A stretch of DNA of 64,000 nt, taken from Nonlabens sp. Lineage in GTDB: Bacteria > Bacteroidota > Bacteroidia > Flavobacteriales > Flavobacteriaceae. Position numbers and translations under genes: made by a program. The stretch lies in contig NZ_JAGYKG010000001.1 of assembly GCF_018401815.1 (NCBI RefSeq), forward strand, positions 372,001 to 436,000. The letters run 5' to 3'. Positions 31,963 through 41,401 of this stretch are shown here, piece by piece; position 1 is the first letter of the stretch, and each line of letters begins with the position of its first letter. The notes below the pieces were generated by a model. The model did not search any database, was not told where the DNA came from, and worked only from the letters and a program-made list of their open reading frames with translations.

Positions 31963-34025
31963 TCGATTGCTACTGCTCCATCTTCATAGGTGTTTAAAAA
32001 CCTAATATTCCTTTGATCACACGTGATTTTCCAAGCCTCAATTAGATGGCGATAATTAGAACCATCAGCAATAATCATTTTCGGTTGGGTGTCTAGAATA
32101 AGTCGTTCTATATTGATTTTAGGAGAGTGTGATAGCAGGACGTTAGCGCTCTTAATAGAGGTATCGTAGACTCCATTTTCGGCTATGACCACCAATTGTG
32201 CGTCTTTGTAATGCACCATACTTTGTAAATCAGCTATAGAGAGTTTCTTGCCTCGATGGTTTTCTATGTTTTTTAATCGCTCTAAACTATTAACCGCTCT
32301 TGTAGTATCCATGACATGCAAATCAGTAAGCAGTAGGGCTTGATCTTTATTGCTCAGACTAACCGCACTTCCAGTGGCTTGATGCAATACTAAAAACTGT
32401 TCTTCACTGTAGGCATAGGTTTCAAAACTACGTATCCCCATCCATAGTATCGCAGATGCAAGACTGAGATGCAGCATCCAGTTGGGCTTTTTCAAGTAAA
32501 AGCGTTCCTTTTTACTTCTTTTAAAGTAAGGAACTAAAAACAACACCAAACTAAATAGCACTGTGTACATTAAAATCATTTCCCACCAGGTGATGTATAT
32601 GTCAGTGAAAATAAATGCATCCCAAGAACTAATGGTCGCAATGCCACCCATAAGGAATTCTAAAACTAGATTTAAGACAGTCGTTAGCCAGTCGGCAGGA
32701 AGCCCGATCGACAATAAAAGAATCAACAACAACGCAGCGCCTATAATCAATGGCAATACAGGCAACAACAGCAAATTCCCAAGAATAAATAATCCTGGAA
32801 ACTGATGAAAGTAAAACAGGCTCACTCCTGCTACTCCTATTTGAGCTGCAATAGTTACGGTACATATGCTCCAAAAAAAATCTTTGACCTTATTGTGCCA
32901 AGTCCATAATCCCGCCAGCACAGGTTGTATCAGTACAATAGAAAATACCGCCATATAACTCAACTGAAAGCCAACTTGAAACAGCAATCGTGGATCGTAA
33001 ATCAACAACACAAAAGCAGATAAGGTCAAACTGTGATACACCGATCCTTTGCGTTTGAGATTCATACCTATAGCCACAAAAGAAAACATAGTTACTGCTC
33101 GCATAATGGAAGGTGACATTCCTGTAAGTAAAGCAAAAGACCATAGAAGAACAATAAGAACCGCACTTTGAATCCAGCGACCGTATTTCAGTCGTAAGAT
33201 ACTTTGAGTGAGAAATCTTAGAATCAATAAAATGATTCCGACATGCAAACCACTTAAAGCAAGAATATGAATCACCCCTGCATCTCTAAAGCTTTTGGTA
33301 AGCTCTGGAGCTACATTCTGTCGTTGTCCTAAAACCAAAGCTTCTATCATGGCTCTAGGACGCTCCTTTAAACCGGATGCCGTTAATTTATTTAGAATCC
33401 TATTTCTAATAACCAATAGACCGTCCATTTTATCAGGAGACTTCTCATCACTCCATATGCGAGTTGGATCTACATCAATCTGACCATAGACATCAATGGA
33501 CTTCAAATAGGCTCTGTAATCAAAATCTCCCGGGTTACGGGCAAATGCTGGCACATCTATTTGCTCATAAACGACTAGCCTATCACCTACCTGATAATCT
33601 AGACTATCCGTTCTTTTAAATGACACCAATGCTTTTCCCGAAACCTCTTGCGATCCCAAAAAAAATACCTCAGCATAAAAACGATCATTAAATGAATTGG
33701 AAGACAATCGTTGTTGAAGTTCAAGAGAAATAACTTGGTCTTCACCATGTACCTGCTTATCAATAAAATGATTACTTGATAGCTGATTACTCAACTGCAG
33801 GAGAATTCCTCCTAGAAAAAAGAAAAAGCAATAAACAGCTACTGCAAAGAGTGCTTTTGAAAAAAAAGAATATTTGTGGATGAGCAAGGAAAATAAGGCG
33901 ATCAAAAAAGATATGCCCAAGCTGTACAGATAAGTAACTACAGGCAGTTCTATACCCCTAGAAAAAATAATTCCTGCGATAAGAAAAAATAAAATTCTAT
34001 AAAATGCATAATCAAGCCAGCGCAT
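31959..34025 (-). CDS. ComEC/Rec2-family DNA-uptake membrane protein
   Basis: Channel for single-stranded DNA across the inner membrane in natural transformation. The 688-residue protein has an N-terminal DUF4131-like part, then the Competence domain (FRDAGVIHILALSGLHVGII and about ten membrane segments). The C-terminal 130 residues are soluble but lack the HxHxDH metallo-beta-lactamase motif of long ComEC proteins, as seen in other Bacteroidota. Whether the organism is competent is unknown. Confidence 0.85.
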   Translation of the reverse strand: MRWLDYAFYRILFFLIAGIIFSRGIELPVVTYLYSLGISFLIALFSLLIHKYSFFSKALFAVAVYCFFFFLGGILLQLSNQLSSNHFIDKQVHGEDQVISLELQQRLSSNSFNDRFYAEVFFLGSQEVSGKALVSFKRTDSLDYQVGDRLVVYEQIDVPAFARNPGDFDYRAYLKSIDVYGQIDVDPTRIWSDEKSPDKMDGLLVIRNRILNKLTASGLKERPRAMIEALVLGQRQNVAPELTKSFRDAGVIHILALSGLHVGIILLILRFLTQSILRLKYGRWIQSAVLIVLLWSFALLTGMSPSIMRAVTMFSFVAIGMNLKRKGSVYHSLTLSAFVLLIYDPRLLFQVGFQLSYMAVFSIVLIQPVLAGLWTWHNKVKDFFWSICTVTIAAQIGVAGVSLFYFHQFPGLFILGNLLLLPVLPLIIGAALLLILLLSIGLPADWLTTVLNLVLEFLMGGIATISSWDAFIFTDIYITWWEMILMYTVLFSLVLFLVPYFKRSKKERFYLKKPNWMLHLSLASAILWMGIRSFETYAYSEEQFLVLHQATGSAVSLSNKDQALLLTDLHVMDTTRAVNSLERLKNIENHRGKKLSIADLQSMVHYKDAQLVVIAENGVYDTSIKSANVLLSHSPKINIERLILDTQPKMIIADGSNYRHLIEAWKITCDQRNIRFLNTYEDGAVAID

Positions 34026-34047
34026 GATTAAATATACCTAATCTATT

Positions 34048-34776
34048 TTAATCGATTCTTCCAGCTCTTAAGAAAGCATCTATCCAGTAGGCTTCATTCA
34101 AAGTAGACGTCATCACACCTCTCGATGTAGTAGAATGTATGAATTCAATTTCTCCAGGAGTTACACTTGTAATCAACGCGACATGGTTGACTTGTCGTTT
34201 GTTTTTACCTGTGGCAAAGAATAGAAAGTCTCCCTTTCTTACCTGATCCAGATCCAGCTCATCAGCTTTTGCATACATAGAACGACTGCTGCGCGGCATG
34301 CTTTTACCAGCTTCTTCAAAAGCCGTACAAATCAAACCACTGCAATCCATCCCTTTTGTAGTAGTGCCCCCATACCGGTATTTCACTCCTTTATACCGCA
34401 TCGCATTTTCCACTACTTGGTCTATAAAAGAAGTGCTTTCTGCATAGGGCTTGTCATTTGATGCTACCTCTATTTGTATTTCTTCTAGTTCCCTTTTTTC
34501 CGTATGGGCACTATAGGTATTAGGACTTTTATAAGCGCTAGCTCTAGGTGCTTCGGCAGCTTCCTTTTTAGTTGTAATTACGCTAGGTCTAGAACTCCCA
34601 CAAGAGGTTAGTCCAAAGCAAAGCAGTATCATTAATGATGATAAAACTATGGGAACAGACTTTTTGTTGCTGTTGTTTTGTTTTCTATTTATTCCGCTTT
34701 CGCGAAAGCGAAATAAAAAAAAGCTGATGCCATACGTGCTATAAGAACGTGAAATCATTAAACACATACTACCCAT
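34048..34776 (-). CDS. NlpC/P60-family peptidoglycan endopeptidase, lipoprotein
   Basis: Cleaves peptide stems of peptidoglycan. The P60 domain (about residues 115-240) shows the catalytic Cys (KGMDCSGLICTAF), His (RQVNHVALITS) and a third polar residue near FIHSTTS. A lipobox (FGLTSCGSS) marks a lipoprotein. The start is uncertain: ATG 34776 gives an abnormally long 40-residue n-region that contains palindrome copy 12; an internal ATG (34632, MILLCFGLTSC) leaves no positive charge. No other good start lies between them. Confidence 0.8.
   Translation of the reverse strand: MGSMCLMISRSYSTYGISFFLFRFRESGINRKQNNSNKKSVPIVLSSLMILLCFGLTSCGSSRPSVITTKKEAAEAPRASAYKSPNTYSAHTEKRELEEIQIEVASNDKPYAESTSFIDQVVENAMRYKGVKYRYGGTTTKGMDCSGLICTAFEEAGKSMPRSSRSMYAKADELDLDQVRKGDFLFFATGKNKRQVNHVALITSVTPGEIEFIHSTTSRGVMTSTLNEAYWIDAFLRAGRID
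34695..34710. repeat. Iterated palindrome copy 12 (RFRES or 5' leader)
   Basis: Exact 16-mer in front of the signal peptide of the NlpC/P60 gene; coding only if the upstream start is used. Confidence 0.95.
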
Positions 34777-34921
34777 TACATTTCAACATATTTTGTAAAA
34801 TATTAGAATTCCTTTTAGGCCCAACCAAATAAAAAACTACCAGTATAACACCTTTTAAAATTCTATATTTTAACGAGAATAAGACGGAGAAGAACTGATT
34901 TATAAACGACATATAGATATG

Positions 34922-36046
34922 TTATTGTTGTAAATTCTTAATATCCGTAAAGATCAAACTAGCAGTATTCTCACTGGCTCCTGTGCCTCCTAACTTTGTT
35001 TCCAACTCGTAATAATCTGCAAAAATGCGGTTGCGCTGGGTAGGATGGAGGATTAGATCCAATTCTTTTCGCAGTGTTTTCTTGTTGAAGGCCGATTGTA
35101 TCAACTCGGTAACTACTGGTTGATCCATAATAAGGTTGACCAGTGATATATAATCCAGCTTGACAATACGCTTAGCAATATGATAGCTTATGGAACTTCC
35201 TTTGTAACATACGACTTGAGGCACTTTAAAAAGAGCCGTTTCTAGGGTTGCGGTTCCTGAAGTAACTAAGGCCGCATGGCACAAACTCATCAAATCATAG
35301 GTGCGGTTCATAACTAAAGTTACTGGATAGTCTTTGAGGTAACTACTATAAAAAGACTCGTCTTGACCAGGTGCTCCTGCGATAATGAATTGGTAATCTG
35401 GATAACGATCTACCATATCCAACATAACGCTCAACATTTTTTTAATTTCTTGTTTGCGACTACCTGGCAATAAAGCGATTAACGGTCGCTCGTCCAAGTG
35501 GTAAGTAGCAAGGAATTTAATGTGATCTACCGTCTTTCTTTGGGCGATGGCATCAATTAATGGATGCCCTACAAAGTGCACCGGAAATTGGTGTTTTTGC
35601 TCGTAAAAATCCTTTTCAAATGGTAAGATTACGTACATCTGATCCACATCTCTCTTGATGGCTTTGATGCGACCTTCTTTCCATGCCCATATTTGCGGAG
35701 ATATGTAATAATGGTTGCGATACCCTTTGATTTTAGCCCATTTCATGATCCTAAAATTAAACCCAGGATAATCGATATAGATGATGGCATCTGGCTGAAA
35801 AACATCAATATCTTCTTTGCACAACCTGATGTTTTTAAGAATGGCTTTAATATTGCTCAAGACTTCTACAAAGCCCATAAAGGCAAGCTCTTTATAATGT
35901 TTTACAAGACTTCCTCCTTCGGCCTTCATTAAATCACCACCCCAAAATCGAAACGCTGCCTCAGGATCTTTTTTCTTGAGCTCTTTCATGAGCAAAGCTC
36001 CATGAAGGTCTCCACTCGCCTCGCCTGCAATCAAATAATATTTCAT
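34922..36046 (-). CDS. lpxB: Lipid-A-disaccharide synthase
   Basis: Joins UDP-diacylglucosamine and lipid X to form the lipid A disaccharide at the inner membrane (GT19). The N-terminus MKYYLIAGEASGDLHGALL is diagnostic, with YIDYPGFNFRIMKWAK, YYISPQIWAWKEGRIKAIK and LLPGSRKQEI following. Length 374 is normal. It is third in a minus-strand unit, surE - small membrane protein - lpxB, with gaps of 11 bases overlap and 3 bases. Confidence 0.95.
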   Translation of the reverse strand: MKYYLIAGEASGDLHGALLMKELKKKDPEAAFRFWGGDLMKAEGGSLVKHYKELAFMGFVEVLSNIKAILKNIRLCKEDIDVFQPDAIIYIDYPGFNFRIMKWAKIKGYRNHYYISPQIWAWKEGRIKAIKRDVDQMYVILPFEKDFYEQKHQFPVHFVGHPLIDAIAQRKTVDHIKFLATYHLDERPLIALLPGSRKQEIKKMLSVMLDMVDRYPDYQFIIAGAPGQDESFYSSYLKDYPVTLVMNRTYDLMSLCHAALVTSGTATLETALFKVPQVVCYKGSSISYHIAKRIVKLDYISLVNLIMDQPVVTELIQSAFNKKTLRKELDLILHPTQRNRIFADYYELETKLGGTGASENTASLIFTDIKNLQQ

Positions 36047-36049
36047 ACG

Positions 36050-36349
36050 CTAGAATTCAAAATATAACACTGCCAGTGCAGCAAGAATAGTTGCCAGTAA
36101 TACCCCCCGAGCTTCATATGGCTGAATGCTTTTTTTAAATTTCCCAATAGTTGACGTAAGGAAAAAGAAAAACAACACCAAATTAAGTACGGCTCCTAAA
36201 CCTATAAGTCCTCCTAAAAAACCTTGGCTATACCCTTCTTTGATGATGTACTCAAAGCCCTTATCTGTTGCAAAATAAACGTACAGATAGGTTCCTATGG
36301 TATTGGCAATAAGCCCTAATATAAATCCTTTTAAAATCTTAATTACCAA
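36050..36349 (-). CDS. Small membrane protein between surE and lpxB
   Basis: A 99-residue protein with three hydrophobic segments (about 5-25, 45-65, 80-97). No recognisable domain. Its start overlaps the end of surE by 11 bases and its stop is 3 bases before lpxB, so it is translated with them. The context suggests an envelope role (inference). Confidence 0.7.
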   Translation of the reverse strand: MVIKILKGFILGLIANTIGTYLYVYFATDKGFEYIIKEGYSQGFLGGLIGLGAVLNLVLFFFFLTSTIGKFKKSIQPYEARGVLLATILAALAVLYFEF

Positions 36350-37121
36350 AATCCCATGTGTTTAATTCGCTTATATAATGGTGTGCGGTAAGATCATATT
36401 GCGTTGGAACTATGGAGATGTAATTATGAGCCAGTGCCCATTCATCCGTATCTTCTCCTTTATCGTCATTAACAAACTTGCCGGTAAGCCAGTAGTAGTC
36501 TTTACCATTTGGATTTGTGCGTTTGTCAAATTCTTCCACCCAATACGCATTAGCCTGACGGCATATTTTTACTCCTTTGATTTCCTCTTTGGTAGCTTTT
36601 GGAATGTTGACGTTAAAAATAACTCCTTTTGCCATTCCTTTTTCCAAAACCTGCTCTATAATGTGTTTGACATACTCACGAGATGAAGAAAAGTCTGCAT
36701 CGTGAGAATAATCACATAAAGAAAAGCCTATGGCTGGAATTCCTTCTATTCCCGCTTCCATGGCTGCACTCATCGTACCGCTATAAATCACGTTGATCGC
36801 GCTGTTACTTCCGTGATTGATGCCACTAAGGCATAAATCTGGTTTGCGATCGAGTATTTCATGACTGGCCATTTTCACACAATCTACAGGTGTACCGCTT
36901 GTCGTATATTCTTTATGGTCGTAATCGTGTTGTAAAAACTCCTTCACATAAAGTGTGTCGTTGATGGTTATCGCATGGCCCATAGCGCTTTGCGGGCTGT
37001 CTGGAGCGACCACGACTACATCACCTAACTCTCGAGCGATACTGATTAATGTTCTAATTCCTTTTGCAGTAATACCATCATCGTTAGTAACTAAAATGAG
37101 TGGTTTCTTTTTATTTTCCAT
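36339..37121 (-). CDS. surE: 5'/3'-nucleotidase SurE
   Basis: Metal-dependent nucleoside-monophosphate phosphatase. The start ILVTNDDGITAKGIRTL gives the metal-binding Asp-Asp; AMGHAITI, GTPVDCVKM and LSGINHGSNSAINVIYSGTM carry the remaining conserved Ser/Asn. 260 residues, full length. First gene of the surE-lpxB unit, divergent from the C-terminal processing protease. Confidence 0.95.
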   Translation of the reverse strand: MENKKKPLILVTNDDGITAKGIRTLISIARELGDVVVVAPDSPQSAMGHAITINDTLYVKEFLQHDYDHKEYTTSGTPVDCVKMASHEILDRKPDLCLSGINHGSNSAINVIYSGTMSAAMEAGIEGIPAIGFSLCDYSHDADFSSSREYVKHIIEQVLEKGMAKGVIFNVNIPKATKEEIKGVKICRQANAYWVEEFDKRTNPNGKDYYWLTGKFVNDDKGEDTDEWALAHNYISIVPTQYDLTAHHYISELNTWDFGN

Positions 37122-37198
37122 ATGATTTTTAAGGTGGTTAAAATTAAGTAAATTAGCCGAACCATATAAGATTCTTGACTTACTTTAACCGTCTTAAA

Positions 37199-37214
37199 TT
37201 GGCACGGTTTTTAT
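37199..37214 (+). promoter_or_regulatory. Possible sigma-54-like promoter of the processing protease
   Basis: ttggcacggtttttat matches the -24 part (TGGCACG) of the sigma-54 consensus, but the -12 GC is AT. The same bases form the right arm of an AACCGT...ACGGTT hairpin with a T-run, so the site is ambiguous. Confidence 0.25.
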
Positions 37215-37232
37215 ATACATAGAAAGAGACAA

Positions 37233-39389
37233 ATGAAAATCCTTATGAATTTCCTTAAAAACAACTTTATATTAGCGGTTTTTACCCTACTTGTAGCCAC
37301 AGCTAGCTGCAGTTTTACTAATGACACTGTTGACCCTGGAGATAAAGAAAAAGAGCAGTTACTCGTCAACTTGATTTCTCACGTATTAAAAAGAAATCAC
37401 TTTTCTCCTGCAGATCTGACAGATGAATTCTCCAAAGAAGTTTTTGATAATTACATCAAAGACATGGATCCGGGAAAAAGATATTTCCTAGAAAGTGACT
37501 ATAAAGAATTTCAAGCTTATGAATATTTGATCGATGATCAAATACGTGATAGTAAAGTAGATTTATTTAATCTTACTTATGAACGGTTGCTGCAACGTCA
37601 AGAGGAATCTCAAAAAATATTTACAGAATTAATTGCTAACCCATTTGATTTTTCTATAGATGAACGCATCAATACAGATTATGATCAGATCCCTTATTCA
37701 AAAAACAAAAAAGAATTAAAAGACCACTGGAGAAAACTTTTAAAACTAGCTGCTTTAGGAACCTATTACGATAAGGTAGAAGAGCAAAAAGAACAACCAG
37801 AAGAAGAGCAAAAGAGTCTTGCAGAATTAGAAAAAGAAACCAGAGCAGAGATTAAAAAATCAATGCTAGAAAACTTTGACCTCACTGACGATGTAGAGCG
37901 ATTGGACTATTTCTCTGTTTTTGTAAATACCATTACCACACATTTTGATCCTCATACTAATTTTTTTCCACCACAAAACAAAGATCGTTTTGACACCTCT
38001 ATGAGCGGAAAGTTAGAAGGAATAGGTGCTAGACTTCAAAAGAAGATGGATTACATCAGTGTATTAGAAATCATTTCTGGCGGACCAGCATGGAAGAGCG
38101 AACTGATAGAAGTAGGGGATAAAATCCTTAAGGTCGCTCAAGAAAACGACACTATTGCTACTTCGATTGTAGGTATGAGAATAGGAGATGCGGTAGAACT
38201 AATCAAAGGGCCTAAAGGAAGTAAAGTAATTCTAACACTTAAGAAAGTAGACGGCTCCATAGAAGATATAACTCTTACAAGAGATATCGTTCAAATAGAA
38301 GAAACATTTGCTAAGTCAGTTATAGGACAAGACGATGCTTTTAGATTTGGGTTGATCAATTTACCTAAGTTTTATTTTGACATGGAAGATCCTAGTGGAC
38401 GTGCTGCTGGTAATGATATCTCTAAAGAAATTCAAAGACTGAAAACCGAAGGTATGGACGGACTGATCTTAGACTTACGAAATAATGGCGGTGGTTCTTT
38501 AAGAGAAGTGATTGAAATGGCAGGATTATTTATTGATCAAGGACCTGTGGTACAAGTGGCATTAAAAGACAAAAGAACACGAACCTTAAGAGATAGCGAC
38601 AGCGGAGAAATTCTTTGGGAAGGACCTTTAGTAATTATGGTCAACGAATTCAGCGCTAGTGCTAGTGAAATTCTTGCTGCTGCTTTACAAGATTACGACC
38701 GTGCTGTGATTATAGGAAGTAAGCAAACCTTTGGAAAAGGAACAGTACAGAATTTTGAAGACTTGAACCAATGGGTGCGAAATAATGAATACGGAGACTT
38801 AGGAGCCATCAAATTAACCACCCAAAAATTCTATAGAATTAATGGCGGGAGCACTCAACTAGAAGGGGTAAAAAGTGATGTAGTCACCCCGGGAAGATAC
38901 AGTTATATCGAAGTAGGAGAACGCGACGAGCAGTTTCCACTTCCTTATGACGAAATTCCAAAAGCTGATTATAACAAATTTACTGGCTATGCAAATCTAG
39001 CCGAGTCCATCAAAAAGGCTCAGGAAAGAGTGGATGCAAATCCTAATTTTCAATTATTAAATGAAAATGCAAAATGGTTGAGCAATCAACGAGAAGATAA
39101 TGACATTCCTTTAAATTTGATCACTTACACAGAACGTCTGGACCGTCTTGAAAAAGAAACAGAGAAATTTGAATCGCTTTCTGATTATAAGAACACCTTA
39201 GATTTTGACATGCTTGCCTATGAGAAAGCATTAGTTAAAACTGACAGTGCTTTAGGAGACAAACGTGAAGCCTGGATAAAAAATCTTAAAAAAGATATTT
39301 ATGTGGAAGAAGCAGTAAATGTTCTTAAGGAGCTACGCATGAATAACATTAAAAACGACAACAAAACTAAATGGAGTGTTAAGGACTAA
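37233..39389 (+). CDS. Carboxy-terminal processing protease (S41A, Tsp/Prc type)
   Basis: Periplasmic serine-lysine protease, 718 residues, with a lipobox-like cleavage site (ATASC). Order: N-terminal Tsp domain (KRNHFSPADLTDEFSKEVF), PDZ (about 245-330), S41 catalytic core with the Ser in NEFSASASEILAAAL and the Lys in QTFGKGTVQ, and a DUF3340-like C-terminal helical region. It acts on unstructured C-termini of envelope proteins. The stop overlaps the next start (taatg). Confidence 0.93.
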   Translation: MKILMNFLKNNFILAVFTLLVATASCSFTNDTVDPGDKEKEQLLVNLISHVLKRNHFSPADLTDEFSKEVFDNYIKDMDPGKRYFLESDYKEFQAYEYLIDDQIRDSKVDLFNLTYERLLQRQEESQKIFTELIANPFDFSIDERINTDYDQIPYSKNKKELKDHWRKLLKLAALGTYYDKVEEQKEQPEEEQKSLAELEKETRAEIKKSMLENFDLTDDVERLDYFSVFVNTITTHFDPHTNFFPPQNKDRFDTSMSGKLEGIGARLQKKMDYISVLEIISGGPAWKSELIEVGDKILKVAQENDTIATSIVGMRIGDAVELIKGPKGSKVILTLKKVDGSIEDITLTRDIVQIEETFAKSVIGQDDAFRFGLINLPKFYFDMEDPSGRAAGNDISKEIQRLKTEGMDGLILDLRNNGGGSLREVIEMAGLFIDQGPVVQVALKDKRTRTLRDSDSGEILWEGPLVIMVNEFSASASEILAAALQDYDRAVIIGSKQTFGKGTVQNFEDLNQWVRNNEYGDLGAIKLTTQKFYRINGGSTQLEGVKSDVVTPGRYSYIEVGERDEQFPLPYDEIPKADYNKFTGYANLAESIKKAQERVDANPNFQLLNENAKWLSNQREDNDIPLNLITYTERLDRLEKETEKFESLSDYKNTLDFDMLAYEKALVKTDSALGDKREAWIKNLKKDIYVEEAVNVLKELRMNNIKNDNKTKWSVKD

Positions 39390-40492
39390 TGTCTTTTAAA
39401 ACCACATCATTAAGTGCTCTAGCGCTCCAGAAGTTTCAAAAAAACTTCTGGGGCGTTTTAAGTTTTTTTGTTATTCTATTTTATGCATTAATAGCCATAT
39501 TTGCTTACGTTATAGCTCCAGACGATACGCAATACGCCAACCAAATGCATATTTCTATACACTCACAACCGCCAGGTTTTACAGTGGATATGTTAACCTT
39601 TCCCTCAACAACTGCCAAAACTAATTTTTGGAACTGGTGGAATGGAAAAAAATCTACTGTACAAGAAATCCCTTATGCCGATTTAAAAATAGAGAATGGT
39701 AGTGTTTTTTACCGGCCTTTTGACGTAGACGGCAAGGAGCTCGCTTTTGTGGACGCCAATTTTAGCATTGATAAGGATCTAGAATTGTCTCGCTTTCGCG
39801 AAAGCTATACCTTACAAAAAACATTTCTATTAGGTACCGACAAATATGGTCGTGATCTATTGAGCCGCATGATGATAGGGACGAGAATAAGCATCTCTAT
39901 TGGTTTTGTAGCAGTATTGATCTCCTTACTTATAGGTGTTTTTTTAGGAGCTATTGCAGGATATTACGGCGGTAAAATAGATGCTGCCATCATGTGGCTG
40001 ATCAATGTCACTTGGTCCATTCCTACCCTGCTGATGGTGATCGCAATAAGTATTGCTTTAGGAAAAGGCTTTCTTACTGTTTTTATCGCCGTAGGACTCA
40101 CCATGTGGGTAGAAGTTGCACGTGTGGTACGTGGACAGATGATTGTAGCCAAAGAATACCAATACGTAACTGCAGCAAAAGCATTAGGCTTTGATCATTT
40201 TAGAATTATTACCCGACATATTTTACCCAACATCATGGCACCAGTCATTGTTATTAGTGCGGCAAATTTTGCAGCTTCCATACTTATAGAAAGTGGTTTG
40301 AGCTTTCTAGGATTAGGCGCACAACCTCCTATGCCCAGTTGGGGCAGTATGATTAAAGATCATTACCAGTACATCATTCTCGACAAGGCTTATCTTGCCA
40401 TAGTGCCAGGAATCGCAATCATGACGTTAGTAATGGCTTTTATGCTCTTAGGAAATGCACTGCGAGATGCACTGGATGTAAAAACGAGTTAA
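39389..40492 (+). CDS. Oligopeptide-type ABC transporter permease (OppC-like)
   Basis: Inner-membrane permease of a peptide importer, 367 residues. N-terminal TM, a periplasmic stretch of about 110 residues, then LLGTDKYGRDLLSRMMIGTR and the permease core with the ATPase-docking loop (EYQYVTAAKALGFDHFRII) and SFLGLGAQPPMPSWG. No oppB, D, F or A gene is adjacent. The ATG shares a base with the preceding TAA. Palindrome copy 13 encodes LSRFRESYTL. Confidence 0.88.
   Translation: MSFKTTSLSALALQKFQKNFWGVLSFFVILFYALIAIFAYVIAPDDTQYANQMHISIHSQPPGFTVDMLTFPSTTAKTNFWNWWNGKKSTVQEIPYADLKIENGSVFYRPFDVDGKELAFVDANFSIDKDLELSRFRESYTLQKTFLLGTDKYGRDLLSRMMIGTRISISIGFVAVLISLLIGVFLGAIAGYYGGKIDAAIMWLINVTWSIPTLLMVIAISIALGKGFLTVFIAVGLTMWVEVARVVRGQMIVAKEYQYVTAAKALGFDHFRIITRHILPNIMAPVIVISAANFAASILIESGLSFLGLGAQPPMPSWGSMIKDHYQYIILDKAYLAIVPGIAIMTLVMAFMLLGNALRDALDVKTS
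39791..39806. repeat. Iterated palindrome copy 13 (in CDS, RFRES; last base differs)
   Basis: cgctttcgcgaaagct, one mismatch (final t for g), inside oppC. Confidence 0.9.
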
Positions 40493-41314
40493 ATGAGAAA
40501 ATACGTTTACCCATTAATCATTCTTACTTGCGCAGCAGCTTACTATTTCTATGAGAATAAAGCCGAAAGCATCTATGCACAGGAAAATCCCCCTAAAGAA
40601 GATTTTCTAAATGCTGATAGCTATGGAAGTGAAGTCCACTCCTTATCTCGAAAAGATTTCTTGCCAAGCTCTAAAAACCAAATTGTAAATCACCATACCT
40701 ACAGTCTTTCTTATAACGAACAACACGAGCAAGCCGAATGGACGGCACATGTTTTAAGGGCTTCAGACATTACCACTAGTGATTATAAAAGACCTTATTT
40801 TGAAATTGATGATCAAGTAACTACTGGTGCCGCTCATTGGCGCAATTATAAAAAGAGTGGTTATGACAAAGGGCACCTCGTTCCCGCTGGCGATAGGAAA
40901 TCTACTCAAGCTGCTTATAACGAAACTTTTTTAACCTCTAACATCAGTCCGCAGCGGCATGATTTTAATTCGGGTATCTGGAATACATTAGAGCAAAAAA
41001 CCAGGTATTATGCGCAGCGTCATCAGGAGCTTTATGTGATTACAGGCTCTGTTTTAAAAGAAGGTTTAAAATCTATAGGCACAGAAAAGGTATCGGTTCC
41101 AGAACAATATTATAAAATCCTATATCGCCACGATGCTGATGGAGGTAAAATGCTCGCTTTTTTAATGCCGCATCAAGACGCAAATACATCCATCTATGAT
41201 TTTATAAGCAGTGTGGATGAGATTGAGAAATTAACCGGCACTGATTTTTTCTATCAACTTCCTGAGGCTATTGAAAACCGATTAGAAGCTGGAAAAAGTC
41301 CTAAGGGCTGGTAG
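40493..41314 (+). CDS. Exported DNA/RNA non-specific endonuclease
   Basis: A 273-residue NucA/NucG-type nuclease with an N-terminal membrane anchor or signal (YPLIILTCAAAYYFY). The motif reads YDKGHLVPAGDR (DRGH family with Lys for Arg), followed by FLTSNISPQRHDFNSGIW, which supplies the metal-binding Asn. It probably degrades extracellular nucleic acid. It starts directly after the oppC stop codon and so belongs to the same three-gene unit. Confidence 0.88.
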   Translation: MRKYVYPLIILTCAAAYYFYENKAESIYAQENPPKEDFLNADSYGSEVHSLSRKDFLPSSKNQIVNHHTYSLSYNEQHEQAEWTAHVLRASDITTSDYKRPYFEIDDQVTTGAAHWRNYKKSGYDKGHLVPAGDRKSTQAAYNETFLTSNISPQRHDFNSGIWNTLEQKTRYYAQRHQELYVITGSVLKEGLKSIGTEKVSVPEQYYKILYRHDADGGKMLAFLMPHQDANTSIYDFISSVDEIEKLTGTDFFYQLPEAIENRLEAGKSPKGW

Positions 41315-41401
41315 TCCTATTACTATTGATGACCTCCTTTGATAGCGGCGACAACTATATCACTTGTTGATGACATGATAACCGCAGGGTCCACCTATGA
41401 G

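Noticed and set aside
32563..33483. Several ORFs antisense to comEC
   Set aside because: Shadow frames of a well-supported membrane-protein gene.
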